Shown piece by piece: positions 1 through 8,373 of a DNA stretch of 40,715 bases; position 1 is the first letter of the stretch; each line of letters opens with the position of its first letter. The translations under genes and the position numbers were made by a program. A model generated the notes under the pieces. The model had not been told where the DNA came from and did no database searches. It saw only the letters and a list, made by a program, of their open reading frames with translations. This DNA comes from Prochlorococcus sp. AG-363-A03 (GTDB lineage Bacteria; Cyanobacteriota; Cyanobacteriia; PCC-6307; Cyanobiaceae): assembly GCA_003280445.1 (NCBI GenBank), contig QCEW01000009.1, positions 1 to 40,715 on the forward strand, read 5' to 3'.

Positions 1-970
1 GTTCTCATGTATGTAATAAAACCTCTTTCATACAAACCCTGGGCACATCTCATAGTCTCTCTAGCTGATAATCGAAGTTTTCTATTGGCTTCTTGTTGTA
101 ATGTGCTTGTTGTAAAAGGAGGAACTGGTTTACGGATTGAAGGTTTTTCCTCGACTTTTATGACTTTCCATGTGTCAGAGATTAATTTTTTAGCTAATAT
201 TTTAGATTCCTCCTCTTTGAGCAATTTGACATTTCTGCCAGATTTCCAGTTGACTCATCAAAATCACTACCACTAGCAATTCTTTGTCCTCCAACTGAAG
301 TCATCTTCACCTCAAATTCACTACCTTCTTTTTCTAATTTTGCTTTTAAGTCCCAATAACTTCCGCTTTTGAAAGATCTTCTTGCTCTCTCTCTAAGGAC
401 AAGCAATCTTACTGCAACTGATTGGACTCTTCCAGCAGATAAACCCCAAGAAACTTTCTTCCATAAAAGAGGAGATAAAGTATACCCAACTAATCTGTCT
501 AAGATCCTCCTCGTTTCTTGGGCATGAACTAATTCCATATCGATTTCTCTTGTTTTCGATAGCGCTTTGGAAATAGCTTCTTTAGTTATCTCATGAAAAA
601 CCATCCTCTTGACAGGAATTTTTGGGTCAAGCACATTCATTAAATGCCAACTTATACTTTCACCTTCTCTGTCTTCATCAGTCGCAAGTAACAATTCACT
701 GGCACCTTTCAAAGATTGTTTTAATTCCTTAACAATTTTTTTCTTGTCTTTAGGTACCACGTACAAAGGGTCAAAATCAGCCGTTGTATTAACTCCAATA
801 GTTGCCCACTTTTCTCCTTTATGCTTTGCAGGGATCTCAGAGGCATTATTAGGCAAATCTCTTATATGCCCCATTGACGCAAGAACTTGAAAATCTTTAG
901 GCAAAAACCCTTTAATAGTCTTTGCCTTTGTGGGACTTTCAACAATTACGAGAGTATGGTCAGTGGGCAT
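1..970 (-). CDS. topA: DNA topoisomerase I, 3' end outside window, frameshifted
   Basis: Type IA topoisomerase, which relaxes negative supercoils by single-strand passage. The start is the ATG at 970. The N-terminal Toprim domain is clear: VESPTKAK at residues 10-17, SMGHIRDLP at 32-40 and the acidic ATDEDREGE at 96-104. The opening frame stops at 194. Homology continues one frame over, from about position 240 to the window edge: KLLKEEES, then [28 protein letters not shown], and the active-site stretch GFITYMR, whose tyrosine codon is at 9-11. One missing A in the AAA run at 243-245 would join the frames. As read, the protein lacks its catalytic tyrosine. Because topA is normally essential, sequence error is the first explanation. 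It is divergent from ndhB. Confidence 0.93.
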
Positions 971-1044
971 TAGCTCAATTTTCCTCCTTCTTATCTAACG
1001 TACTGAATAGTAAAATGCATAGCCCAAAATGATAAAAAAGGCAT

Positions 1045-1073
1045 ATTTCATAACTTCGCTAGAGTTATGAAAT
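1045..1073. repeat. 11-bp perfect inverted repeat between topA and ndhB
   Basis: The arms ATTTCATAACT (1045-1055) and AGTTATGAAAT (1063-1073) are exact reverse complements separated by 7 bases. They lie in the divergent topA/ndhB intergenic region, 27 bases before the ndhB start. No T-run follows, so it does not look like a terminator. An operator or an RNA hairpin in the ndhB leader are both possible. No known cyanobacterial consensus (NtcA GTA-N8-TAC or LexA) is matched. Confidence 0.6.
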
Positions 1074-1100
1074 CAGATACAGCTTAAAAACAATACATAA

Positions 1101-2663
1101 ATGGGAGAACTTTTGTCTTTTCAAATATTCATAAATGAGCCTGTAGAGCTTTTAAATCTCTCTTTAAATGCCAAAGCTGTGCTGCCAGAGGCTGCAGTCC
1201 TGATGGCAATGCTAGGGACTCTTTTGGTTGATTTGGCTGGTGAAAAGATTTCAGCCCGATTGACCCCTCCAATTTGTTATGCAGGTCTAAGTTCTGCTTT
1301 GATTTTGCTAATAATGCAATGGAATGGAGAAATCCAAGAATCTTTCTTAGGTGCATTTTTTGCAGACAATCTTGCTATTGCTTTTAGAGGGGTAATAGCT
1401 TTATCAACTCTTATTTCTTTGCTAATCAGTTGGAGATATGCTGAACAAAATGGAAGTCCTATTGGTGAATTTGCAGCAATATTATTAGCTGCCACTCTTG
1501 GAGCAATGCTTCTATGTGGTTCAACTGATTTGGTAAGCGTTTTTGTTTCACTAGAAACACTTTCCGTCGCTAGCTACCTTCTATCTGGATATCTCAAAAG
1601 AGACTCAAGAAGTTCAGAGGCAGCTTTGAAATATTTGTTAGTTGGTTCAGCTGCAGCCGCTGTATTTCTTTATGGTGCATCACTACTTTACGGAATAAGT
1701 GGGTCTACAAATTTAAAAGAAATAGGAATAACTCTATTAACTGCTCCAACCCCTTTGTCTGCATTAGCGCTGGTTTTCGTATTATCTACAGTTGCATTTA
1801 AAATTGCAGCAGTTCCATTTCACCAATGGACACCAGATGTTTACGAGGGTTCACCTACCCCAGTGGTTGCTTTTCTATCAGTAGGATCCAAAGCAGCAGG
1901 TTTTGCACTTGCATTAAGAATACTTGTAGGTTGTTTTAGCGCTTTTGACACACAATGGAAATTGCTATTTACTGTTTTAGCTGTTCTAAGTATGTCACTG
2001 GGAAATGTTGTAGCGCTAGCTCAAAAATCAATGAAAAGGATGCTGGCATATAGCTCAATAGGACAAGCTGGGTTTGTAATGATCGGATTGGTCTGTGGAA
2101 CTGAAGATGGTTTTGCCGCGATGATTCTTTATATGGCAGCGTATTTATTTATGAATCTTGGCGCTTTTGCCTGCATAATCCTTTTCTCAATCAGAACTGG
2201 GAGTGATCAAATTTCAGATTATGCAGGGCTATACCAAAAAGATCCATTAATCACCTTGGGATTAAGTTTATGCCTTCTCTCTTTAGGAGGCATTCCTCCA
2301 ATGCTGGGATTCTTCGGGAAAATTTATTTATTTTTTGCTGGATGGGCAGATGAGCAGTATCTCCTAGTAAGTGTTGGTCTGGTTACTTCCGTTATTTCAA
2401 TTTACTACTACATATCAGTTATAAAAATGATGGTCGTAACAGAACCAAAAGAGGCCTCAGATGTCGTCAAAGCATATCCATCCATTGAATGGTCAATTCC
2501 AGGGATGTCGCCTCTCAAAGTCGCTTTAATTTTTTGTGTTTTCGTAACAGCTATTGGTGGAATTATTTCAAACCCTCTCTTTGACTTTGCTGATAGTGCG
2601 GTAAACGGAACTCCATTACTTCGTGAAGCTATTACTCTTGCAAGTAAAAGTTCAATTGGCTAA
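1101..2663 (+). CDS. ndhB: NAD(P)H-quinone oxidoreductase subunit 2 (NdhB)
   Basis: Proton-pumping membrane subunit of the cyanobacterial NDH-1 complex in the thylakoid membrane, serving respiration, cyclic electron flow and CO2 uptake. The 520 residues are the usual length and contain about fourteen hydrophobic helices. Diagnostic parts are [36 protein letters not shown] (the conserved lysine and histidine of antiporter-like subunits) and [15 protein letters not shown]. It reads away from topA. The 3' end overlaps or abuts the following ABC ATPase gene, so the two are probably cotranscribed. An inverted repeat lies just upstream. Confidence 0.97.
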   Translation: MGELLSFQIFINEPVELLNLSLNAKAVLPEAAVLMAMLGTLLVDLAGEKISARLTPPICYAGLSSALILLIMQWNGEIQESFLGAFFADNLAIAFRGVIALSTLISLLISWRYAEQNGSPIGEFAAILLAATLGAMLLCGSTDLVSVFVSLETLSVASYLLSGYLKRDSRSSEAALKYLLVGSAAAAVFLYGASLLYGISGSTNLKEIGITLLTAPTPLSALALVFVLSTVAFKIAAVPFHQWTPDVYEGSPTPVVAFLSVGSKAAGFALALRILVGCFSAFDTQWKLLFTVLAVLSMSLGNVVALAQKSMKRMLAYSSIGQAGFVMIGLVCGTEDGFAAMILYMAAYLFMNLGAFACIILFSIRTGSDQISDYAGLYQKDPLITLGLSLCLLSLGGIPPMLGFFGKIYLFFAGWADEQYLLVSVGLVTSVISIYYYISVIKMMVVTEPKEASDVVKAYPSIEWSIPGMSPLKVALIFCVFVTAIGGIISNPLFDFADSAVNGTPLLREAITLASKSSIG

Positions 2664-2676
2664 CCAATTAAAATCA

Positions 2677-3363
2677 TTGAAAAAATCTGTAGCTCGTTTA
2701 ACGAATGTAAATAAATTGTATGGTGAAGGCTCAGTCAAAGTGAAAGCTCTTGACGAATTAAATCTTGAGGTTTTCCAAGGCGATTACCTTGCGGTTATGG
2801 GCGCAAGTGGATCTGGTAAAAGTACCGCAATGAATATACTTGGATGCCTTGATCGTCCTACTAATGGGACTTATGAATTAAATGGAACTGCAGTTGAAAA
2901 GCTTGATGATGACTTGTTAGCAGATATTAGGAACAAAGAACTTGGTTTTGTTTTTCAGCAATTTCATTTACTTCAAGAAGTTTCAGCTCTTGAGAATGTA
3001 ATGCTCCCTATGATTTATGCTTGCGTTCCCTTTTTAGAAAGAGAACAGCGGGCTAAAGAGGCTCTTCATCGCGTGGGGCTTGAGAACAGGATGACCAATC
3101 TGCCTAATCAATTGTCTGGGGGACAACAACAAAGAGTTGCTATAGCGAGAGCAATAATCAATCAACCATCTCTCTTATTAGCGGACGAACCAACTGGTGC
3201 TCTTGATTCTAAAACTACTGAAGATGTTTTAAATCTTTTTGACCAGCTTCATAGTCAAGGGATCACAATTGTCTTAGTTACTCATGAAGACAATGTTGCT
3301 CAAAGAGCAAAAAAAATAGCAAGGTTTAGAGATGGCAAGGTAACAGAGATTACTAATAATTAA
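2677..3363 (+). CDS. ABC transporter ATP-binding protein, MacB/LolD/DevA type
   Basis: ATPase of an exporter-type ABC system. Numbered from the TTG at 2677 (228 residues), Walker A GASGSGKST is at 42-50, the Q-loop is near 94-95, the signature LSGGQ is at 146-150, Walker B LLLADEP is at 166-172 and the switch histidine is at 203. The insert around GCLDRPTNGTYELNG is typical of the MacB/LolD/DevA group. The frame is open further upstream to a GTG at 2623, but that would overlap ndhB by 41 bases. The TTG right after the ndhB stop gives the family-like start KKSVARLTNVNKLYG and is preferred. No permease or periplasmic adaptor is adjacent, so the substrate is unknown. Confidence 0.9.
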   Translation: MKKSVARLTNVNKLYGEGSVKVKALDELNLEVFQGDYLAVMGASGSGKSTAMNILGCLDRPTNGTYELNGTAVEKLDDDLLADIRNKELGFVFQQFHLLQEVSALENVMLPMIYACVPFLEREQRAKEALHRVGLENRMTNLPNQLSGGQQQRVAIARAIINQPSLLLADEPTGALDSKTTEDVLNLFDQLHSQGITIVLVTHEDNVAQRAKKIARFRDGKVTEITNN

Positions 3364-3378
3364 CTCATGCAATGATCT

Positions 3379-4137
3379 TTAAGAAGACAAAACTTTCTCT
3401 TTATCTTCTTTTAAAAGAATCAATCTACCACTTGAATCTATCCCTTTGATATCCCATTGATATCCAGTTTCTTTATCAATGTATTTTCTTGACCACAATC
3501 TTTGCTTAACCTTACTGCAAAGGTAATTTTTATTTTCTAAAAAATCTAGAGATCTTTCTATTGCAAGTAAAACTTCTGATGACCAAAAATTTATATTTAT
3601 CTTTTTATCTCCAATAATTTTTTTTAGGGAAATCCCCTCTTTAGGAACATTATTGAAAACGTTTAAACCTACTCCAACTCTTAATAATCTAAGTTTCCCT
3701 CCTCTAAAATATAATCTGGGTAAAATTCCAGCTAATTTTTGACCATCAACCAATAGATCATTTGGCCATTTTATATTTACATTAACTCCCATTCGTTCAA
3801 TTCTTTCAACCAAAGCTAACGCCACCGCTAACCCGTAAAGCTGAGAATCATTTTCTCTCAAACCTTCTCTCTTAATAGCTGCGCTAACCCAAACCCCTCC
3901 TTTTGGTGAATGCCAAATTCGACCAGATTGACCTTGACCGAATCTTTGACAGGTAGAAAATACAGCTATTGACTGATTTTCTTTTACTGGTTTCTCTGCA
4001 ATCCAATTTGATAGTTCTATTTCCGTGCTAGCACAAGTAGGCTTAAGCTTTAATCTCCAAGATCGTGAAGATGATTGAGTTAATTTGTGATATCTATAAA
4101 TCAACCCAACCCCTTTATCAAGTTTATGATTATTCAT
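3379..4137 (-). CDS. birA: Biotin--[acetyl-CoA-carboxylase] ligase
   Basis: Attaches biotin to the carboxyl carrier protein of acetyl-CoA carboxylase through biotinyl-AMP. The 252 residues hold only the catalytic and C-terminal domains, with no DNA-binding helix-turn-helix, so no repressor role is expected. Visible motifs are the substrate loop GQGQSGR at 67-73, KWPND at 123-127, the lysine-bearing KLAGIL at 134-139 and RVGVGLNV. The loop differs from the E. coli form GRGRRGR: the second and fourth residues are Gln. The gene converges on the ABC ATPase gene with 15 bases between the ends. Confidence 0.93.
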   Translation of the reverse strand: MNNHKLDKGVGLIYRYHKLTQSSSRSWRLKLKPTCASTEIELSNWIAEKPVKENQSIAVFSTCQRFGQGQSGRIWHSPKGGVWVSAAIKREGLRENDSQLYGLAVALALVERIERMGVNVNIKWPNDLLVDGQKLAGILPRLYFRGGKLRLLRVGVGLNVFNNVPKEGISLKKIIGDKKININFWSSEVLLAIERSLDFLENKNYLCSKVKQRLWSRKYIDKETGYQWDIKGIDSSGRLILLKEDKEKVLSS

Positions 4138-4165
4138 ATTTTAAAAGTAATGAGTTCTTAAAAAA

Positions 4166-4942
4166 TCAAGAATTTTCCATTGACTTTTTCATCTCCTCTA
4201 ATTCAACTTCAACTTCTTGAATTTCTACTGTTTTTACTTCATTGATTTCTAAATCAGACGGAGGCAGAGCTATTGCTTCTACTCCTGATTTCAATTGGGT
4301 CCTCAATTTCTCTAATTCTTTCTCTATATCATCACCTCCTTCTAATGCTAAGAACTTACTTTCTAGATCTTCTCCAGCCAACTCTAATGCAGCTTGTCCA
4401 GAAGCCTCTAATGCCTCTACTTTATCTTCCATTCTTTCAAAAGCAGCCATAGCAGATTTACTACCTAAATCACCAACTGCGCTTTGAATTTGTTGCTGAG
4501 CATTAGCTGCCTGAGCTCTTGCTTTAAGCATATCCTTTTTAGTTCGAGCTTCGGCAATCTTTCTCTCTAATAGCAAAAGGCTTTTCTTTAGTTTTTCAAC
4601 TTGACCATTCTGTGTTTGAAATTGAGTCGATAATGATTCAAAAGCTTCTTGAAAAGTTTTTTTTCTACTCAATGCTTCTCTGGCAAGATCATCCTCTCCT
4701 TTCTTTAAGGCTAATTCAGCTCTGGTTAACCAATTATTAATTTGGTCTTTTGCCTGATTTGCCTGATTCTCTAATCTTTTTTGACTTGCAATAGCCATCG
4801 CGACCGCTTGTCGAAGCTTTACTAAGTCTTCTTGCATATCAGCAACAGATTGATCAAGTATTTTTATTGGATCTTCTGCATCACTCACAAAAGCATTTAA
4901 ATTTGCCCTTAGCAAGCGACTTAATCTATCTAATAATCCCAT
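4166..4942 (-). CDS. vipp1: Vipp1/PspA (IM30) family membrane-remodelling protein
   Basis: Coiled-coil ESCRT-III-like protein that binds and remodels membranes. In cyanobacteria Vipp1 supports thylakoid biogenesis and membrane stress tolerance. The 258 residues start MGLLDRLSRLLRANLNAFV, the amphipathic helix typical of PspA/Vipp1. The long charged helical core follows, with EDPIKILDQSVADMQEDL near 22-40. A C-terminal extension beyond the PspA core is rich in Glu and Val and favours Vipp1 over PspA, although the two cannot be separated with certainty here. The start is ATG at 4942. It lies between birA (same strand, 28 bases downstream) and the rightward DUF721 gene. Confidence 0.93.
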   Translation of the reverse strand: MGLLDRLSRLLRANLNAFVSDAEDPIKILDQSVADMQEDLVKLRQAVAMAIASQKRLENQANQAKDQINNWLTRAELALKKGEDDLAREALSRKKTFQEAFESLSTQFQTQNGQVEKLKKSLLLLERKIAEARTKKDMLKARAQAANAQQQIQSAVGDLGSKSAMAAFERMEDKVEALEASGQAALELAGEDLESKFLALEGGDDIEKELEKLRTQLKSGVEAIALPPSDLEINEVKTVEIQEVEVELEEMKKSMENS

Positions 4943-5014
4943 TTGAATTTTCTATGCAATCTAAAAAATATTAGCTAGATTTAAGCACTAACTCATCGAT
5001 AGTGTCTAATAAAA

Positions 5015-5497
5015 TTGATTTTAGAAGACCTAAACCATAAAACAAAAGCAAAAAGGGAACGTTCTATATATAAATGTTTGGAAGAAATCAAGTCTTCATG
5101 GAAAGGGAATGTGGGAGGGCTTATTCAGGATTGGGTAGACATCGCTGGCGAGCAACTCGCATTGAATTGCACCCCACTTAACATTCAAAACAAAGTTTTA
5201 ACGATTGGAGCGAGTCATCCACAGTGGAGGCAAGCGCTCCAATACAACCGTTTGGAGTTAATTGAATCTTTAAAATCATATGGATACCAAATAAAAGATA
5301 TTCGAATTAGACAGCATTATCCTAATGATTTAGTGACAAGAGAAAGTGAAAAAGAAATATGGGGAAAACACCCAAGTAGAACTGATAAACATGGAGTTAC
5401 CAATTGTCCTTTATGTAAAGTTCCATCTCCTAAGGGGGAGGTTAACTTATGGGGTAAATGCAGTTTTTGTAGAAGAAAAGAATTGAGAATAGATTGA
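5015..5497 (+). CDS. DUF721/DciA-like protein with C-terminal zinc-ribbon-like motif
   Basis: Residues about 20-105 match the DUF721 family: IQDWVDIAGEQLALNCTPL, then VLTIGASHPQWRQALQY and a closing segment on how the chain ends. In other bacteria this family (DciA) acts with the replicative helicase DnaB. That role here is inferred from the family. The C-terminal 30 residues carry two CxxC pairs (CPLC and CSFC), suggesting a zinc ribbon. The start is uncertain. The frame opens at a TTG at 5015 or a later TTG near 5078. A GTG at 5002 in another frame gives a short basic peptide that stops at once, so a frameshift at the 5' end is possible. It converges on menG. Confidence 0.8.
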   Translation: MILEDLNHKTKAKRERSIYKCLEEIKSSWKGNVGGLIQDWVDIAGEQLALNCTPLNIQNKVLTIGASHPQWRQALQYNRLELIESLKSYGYQIKDIRIRQHYPNDLVTRESEKEIWGKHPSRTDKHGVTNCPLCKVPSPKGEVNLWGKCSFCRRKELRID

Positions 5498-5514
5498 ATT
5501 ATTACGATTTCACT

Positions 5515-6213
5515 TTAGGCTTCAAGTAATAAAATTCCCATTTGTCCCATTGCCAATGTTTGATATTTTGCTTTTTTAAAACCAGCGGAATATGCCAAGT
5601 GAACTTGTTTTCTGCCTGAAGGGAAATTAACCAAGCTTTTTGTTATGTATGAATATTCTTTTCCCAAACCGAAAAGAGATGAAATTGGAACAACATAAAG
5701 ACTTAAATAAATTTTTTGAAATAGTCCTTGAATAGAAGATCTCTCAAAAGATCTAAAATCTAAGATTCCAGCTCTTCCACCCGGTTTTAATATCCTAAAA
5801 GCCTCTCTAAGGCCAGAGTAAGGGCTTGACAGGTTCCTTAAGCCATAGGCCATTAAAAGACCATCAAATTGATGTGATGTGAGACTTGTCTTAAGAGCAT
5901 CACCTTTTATCCATTCGATTGAAGAAAAGTTTTGTTTAGATCTTGCCTTAGCAACTAATAATGCTTTAGAAGCTGAATCAATCCCGATAATATTTTCAGA
6001 ACTTTTCATATATCTAGCCAAAAGTATTGACATATCTCCAGTTCCACAACAAAGGTCTATCCATCTCTCTCCAAAAGACGGCTTAAGAATATCCAATAAT
6101 GTTCTTTTCCAGAACCTGTGCAATCCAAAGCTAAATATATCATTTAAGAAATCATATTTTGAAGAAATTGAATTAAACATTTCCTCTATAGCTTTATCAT
6201 TTCCAGGTCTCAT
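5515..6213 (-). CDS. menG: 2-phytyl-1,4-naphthoquinone methyltransferase (MenG/UbiE)
   Basis: SAM-dependent C-methyltransferase. In cyanobacteria it makes phylloquinone, the photosystem I A1 cofactor. The 232 residues fit UbiE/MenG: IEEMFNSISSKYDFLNDIFS at the N terminus, SAM motif I DLCCGTGD at 53-60, GIDSASKAL, GDALK, MAYGLRNL, and RILKPGGRAGILDF. Its start is the ATG at 6213. It precedes no close partner on the same strand except hisF, whose stop lies 82 bases upstream. Confidence 0.95.
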   Translation of the reverse strand: MRPGNDKAIEEMFNSISSKYDFLNDIFSFGLHRFWKRTLLDILKPSFGERWIDLCCGTGDMSILLARYMKSSENIIGIDSASKALLVAKARSKQNFSSIEWIKGDALKTSLTSHQFDGLLMAYGLRNLSSPYSGLREAFRILKPGGRAGILDFRSFERSSIQGLFQKIYLSLYVVPISSLFGLGKEYSYITKSLVNFPSGRKQVHLAYSAGFKKAKYQTLAMGQMGILLLEA

Positions 6214-6295
6214 ATAAATACAGAAACAACATTAAATCGCATAAAAATCTTAATGCGAGAAAAATTCATTTTACATCTTTTGCTGAAAATGAATA

Positions 6296-7066
6296 TCATT
6301 CAATTGGTCTTATAGGCAAATTCTCCTTAATTAAATATTCTTTTATTTCTCTAATAGTTAATTTCCCATCATGTAGTAAGGAAGCCAGCAGAGCAGCTGA
6401 TGATTTCCCAAGAGTAAAAGCCTCCTTAATGTGATTCAAGGAACCAGCTCCTCCTGATGCTATTACTGGAATTGGAACTTTCTCAGAAATACATTTAGTC
6501 AGTTCTATGTCATAACCATTTTGAGTTCCATCGCCGTCCATGGAGGTTAAAAGGATTTCACCTGCGCCAAGCTCACATACTTTTTCTGCCCATTCAATTG
6601 CATCCAATCCAGTATTATTCCGTCCCCCACTCACATAAACGTCCCACTTTTTGGGAATATTTTTATTCTTTTTTGCATCTATTGCGACCACAATACATTG
6701 AGATCCAAAACGATTTGCCCCTTGAGAAATTAACGACGGGTCTTTGACAGCACTGGAATTTAAACTTACCTTGTCAGCTCCTGCTCGTAGCAATTCATTT
6801 ATTCCATTCAATGAACTTATCCCGCCTCCAACAGTAAAAGGAATAGTTATGGCTTCGGATGTTCGTCTAACCATATCAACCAAAGTAGCTCTTTTCTCGT
6901 AGGTTGCTGTTATGTCAAGGAAGACCAATTCATCTGCTCCAGCCTTGCTGTATCTACACCCCAATTCAACTGGATCGCCTGCATCACGCAATCCAACAAA
7001 GTTAATCCCTTTCACTACTCTTCCGTTTGAAACATCAAGACAAGGAATCAATCTTAAAGCAACCAT
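6296..7066 (-). CDS. hisF: Imidazole glycerol phosphate synthase subunit HisF
   Basis: Cyclase subunit that uses ammonia from HisH to convert PRFAR to imidazole glycerol phosphate and AICAR in histidine synthesis. The 256-residue (beta/alpha)8 barrel carries the catalytic Asp11 in [14 protein letters not shown] and the second catalytic aspartate in VVAIDAKK. Phosphate-binding loops are VGGGI and IASGGAGS. The length and the ATG start at 7066 match the family. It is divergent from the PetP-like gene, with 52 bases between the starts. hisH is not in the window. Confidence 0.97.
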   Translation of the reverse strand: MVALRLIPCLDVSNGRVVKGINFVGLRDAGDPVELGCRYSKAGADELVFLDITATYEKRATLVDMVRRTSEAITIPFTVGGGISSLNGINELLRAGADKVSLNSSAVKDPSLISQGANRFGSQCIVVAIDAKKNKNIPKKWDVYVSGGRNNTGLDAIEWAEKVCELGAGEILLTSMDGDGTQNGYDIELTKCISEKVPIPVIASGGAGSLNHIKEAFTLGKSSAALLASLLHDGKLTIREIKEYLIKENLPIRPIE

Positions 7067-7118
7067 GATTTTTAAACGGAGGAACTGTTAAGGTGCCCGA
7101 AATGAATAATTAAATTCC

Positions 7119-7340
7119 ATGGCTAAGCCAACCTCCCTTACAAGGATAGGTTCAAAAATTAAGATTAATATTGAACGTGTAAGAGATCGCATACCTTCTT
7201 ATTTGATCGACCAACTATCAGAGGATCCAAGAGGCACTGTAATCGATTACAAGATGACTGATGGGAGAGGTGGAATTGGTGTAGTAATTAAGATGAATGA
7301 TGGAAGCAAACATTGGTTCTTCGAAGACGAAGTTTCTTAA
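7119..7340 (+). CDS. petP: DUF2862 protein, PetP-like cytochrome b6f subunit
   Basis: Small 73-residue protein of the DUF2862 family, to which PetP (Ssr2998 of Synechocystis), a small cyanobacterial cytochrome b6f subunit affecting electron flow, belongs. Recognisable parts are IGSKIKINIERVRDRI, GTVIDYKMTDG and HWFFEDEV, which fit a small SH3-like beta barrel. There is no membrane helix or signal. It lies 15 bases before chlG on the same strand and is probably cotranscribed, linking it to the photosynthetic membrane. The symbol rests on family recognition, not on a search. Confidence 0.8.
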   Translation: MAKPTSLTRIGSKIKINIERVRDRIPSYLIDQLSEDPRGTVIDYKMTDGRGGIGVVIKMNDGSKHWFFEDEVS

Positions 7341-7355
7341 CCCTGAGATAAAAAA

Positions 7356-8306
7356 GTGAGTGATGCTAGGCAACTCCTTGGAATAAAAGGAGGTTCTGAA
7401 ACAAAAAACATTTGGAAGCTTCGTTTGCAATTGATGAAGCCCATCACATGGATTCCCTTGTTATGGGGTGTCATATGTGGAGCAGCGGCCAGTGGTAATT
7501 ATCACTGGGAATTAAGCAACATTCTTGCTTCGATAAGTTGCATGTTTATGAGCGGGCCACTCTTAACTGGATATACCCAAACAATAAATGATTACTTTGA
7601 TAGAGAAATTGACGCAATAAATGAACCTAATAGACCAATACCTTCAGGGGCAATTTCTCTGTTCCAAGTAAAATGTCAAATTTGGGTTTTACTAATAGCC
7701 GGTCTTGGAGTTGCCTATTTATTAGATTTGTGGGCACATCACACAATTCCTTCCGTCCTTCTTTTGGCATTGGGAGGTTCATTTGTAAGTTTTATTTACT
7801 CAGCACCACCTTTAAAACTTAAACAAAATGGTTGGCTTGGGAATTATGCACTTGGTGCAAGCTATATAGCTCTTCCTTGGTGGGCTGGACAGGCTCTCTT
7901 TGGACATTTAACGTGGACAACTGCCCTGCTTACTCTTGCCTACAGCTTGTCAGGTCTAGGGATTGCTGTGATAAATGATTTTAAAAGCGTGGAAGGGGAT
8001 AAAAGCCTTGGGCTTGAATCACTTCCTGTTGTTTTTGGTATTAAAAATGCAAGTCGTATTAGCGCAGGAATGATAGATATCTTTCAGCTGGCAATGGTAG
8101 TAGTTTTAATAGCTATAGGACAACATTTTGCATCTGTCATTCTGGTTTTACTAATAATTCCTCAAATCACATTCCAAGACATATGGCTATTACGCGATCC
8201 ATTAAAATTTGATGTTAAATACCAAGCCAGTGCACAACCCTTTCTAATTTTAGGAATGCTTGTGACTGCAATAGCTATTGGACATAGTTCCTTAATTAGT
8301 TTATAA
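7356..8306 (+). CDS. chlG: Chlorophyll synthase ChlG
   Basis: UbiA-type prenyltransferase that esterifies (divinyl-)chlorophyllide with geranylgeranyl or phytyl diphosphate in the thylakoid membrane. The 316 residues include two aspartate-rich sites: NDYFDREIDAINEPNRPIPSG (first) and NDFKSVEGDKSLGLESLPV (second), with about eight or nine hydrophobic helices between and around them. The start is GTG at 7356, following the PetP-like gene closely. It converges on rsmB across 67 bases of AT-rich DNA with no clear terminator. Confidence 0.97.
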   Translation: MSDARQLLGIKGGSETKNIWKLRLQLMKPITWIPLLWGVICGAAASGNYHWELSNILASISCMFMSGPLLTGYTQTINDYFDREIDAINEPNRPIPSGAISLFQVKCQIWVLLIAGLGVAYLLDLWAHHTIPSVLLLALGGSFVSFIYSAPPLKLKQNGWLGNYALGASYIALPWWAGQALFGHLTWTTALLTLAYSLSGLGIAVINDFKSVEGDKSLGLESLPVVFGIKNASRISAGMIDIFQLAMVVVLIAIGQHFASVILVLLIIPQITFQDIWLLRDPLKFDVKYQASAQPFLILGMLVTAIAIGHSSLISL

Positions 8307-8373
8307 AATTAATCATTAAAACCAAAAATAAGATCAAAGCTATTTAAAAACTCGCGTTTACACGTTATTTCCT

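Noticed and set aside
5002..5040. GTG-initiated start for the DUF721 protein
   Set aside because: The frame stops after 12 codons; linking it to the main frame would need an unproved frameshift.
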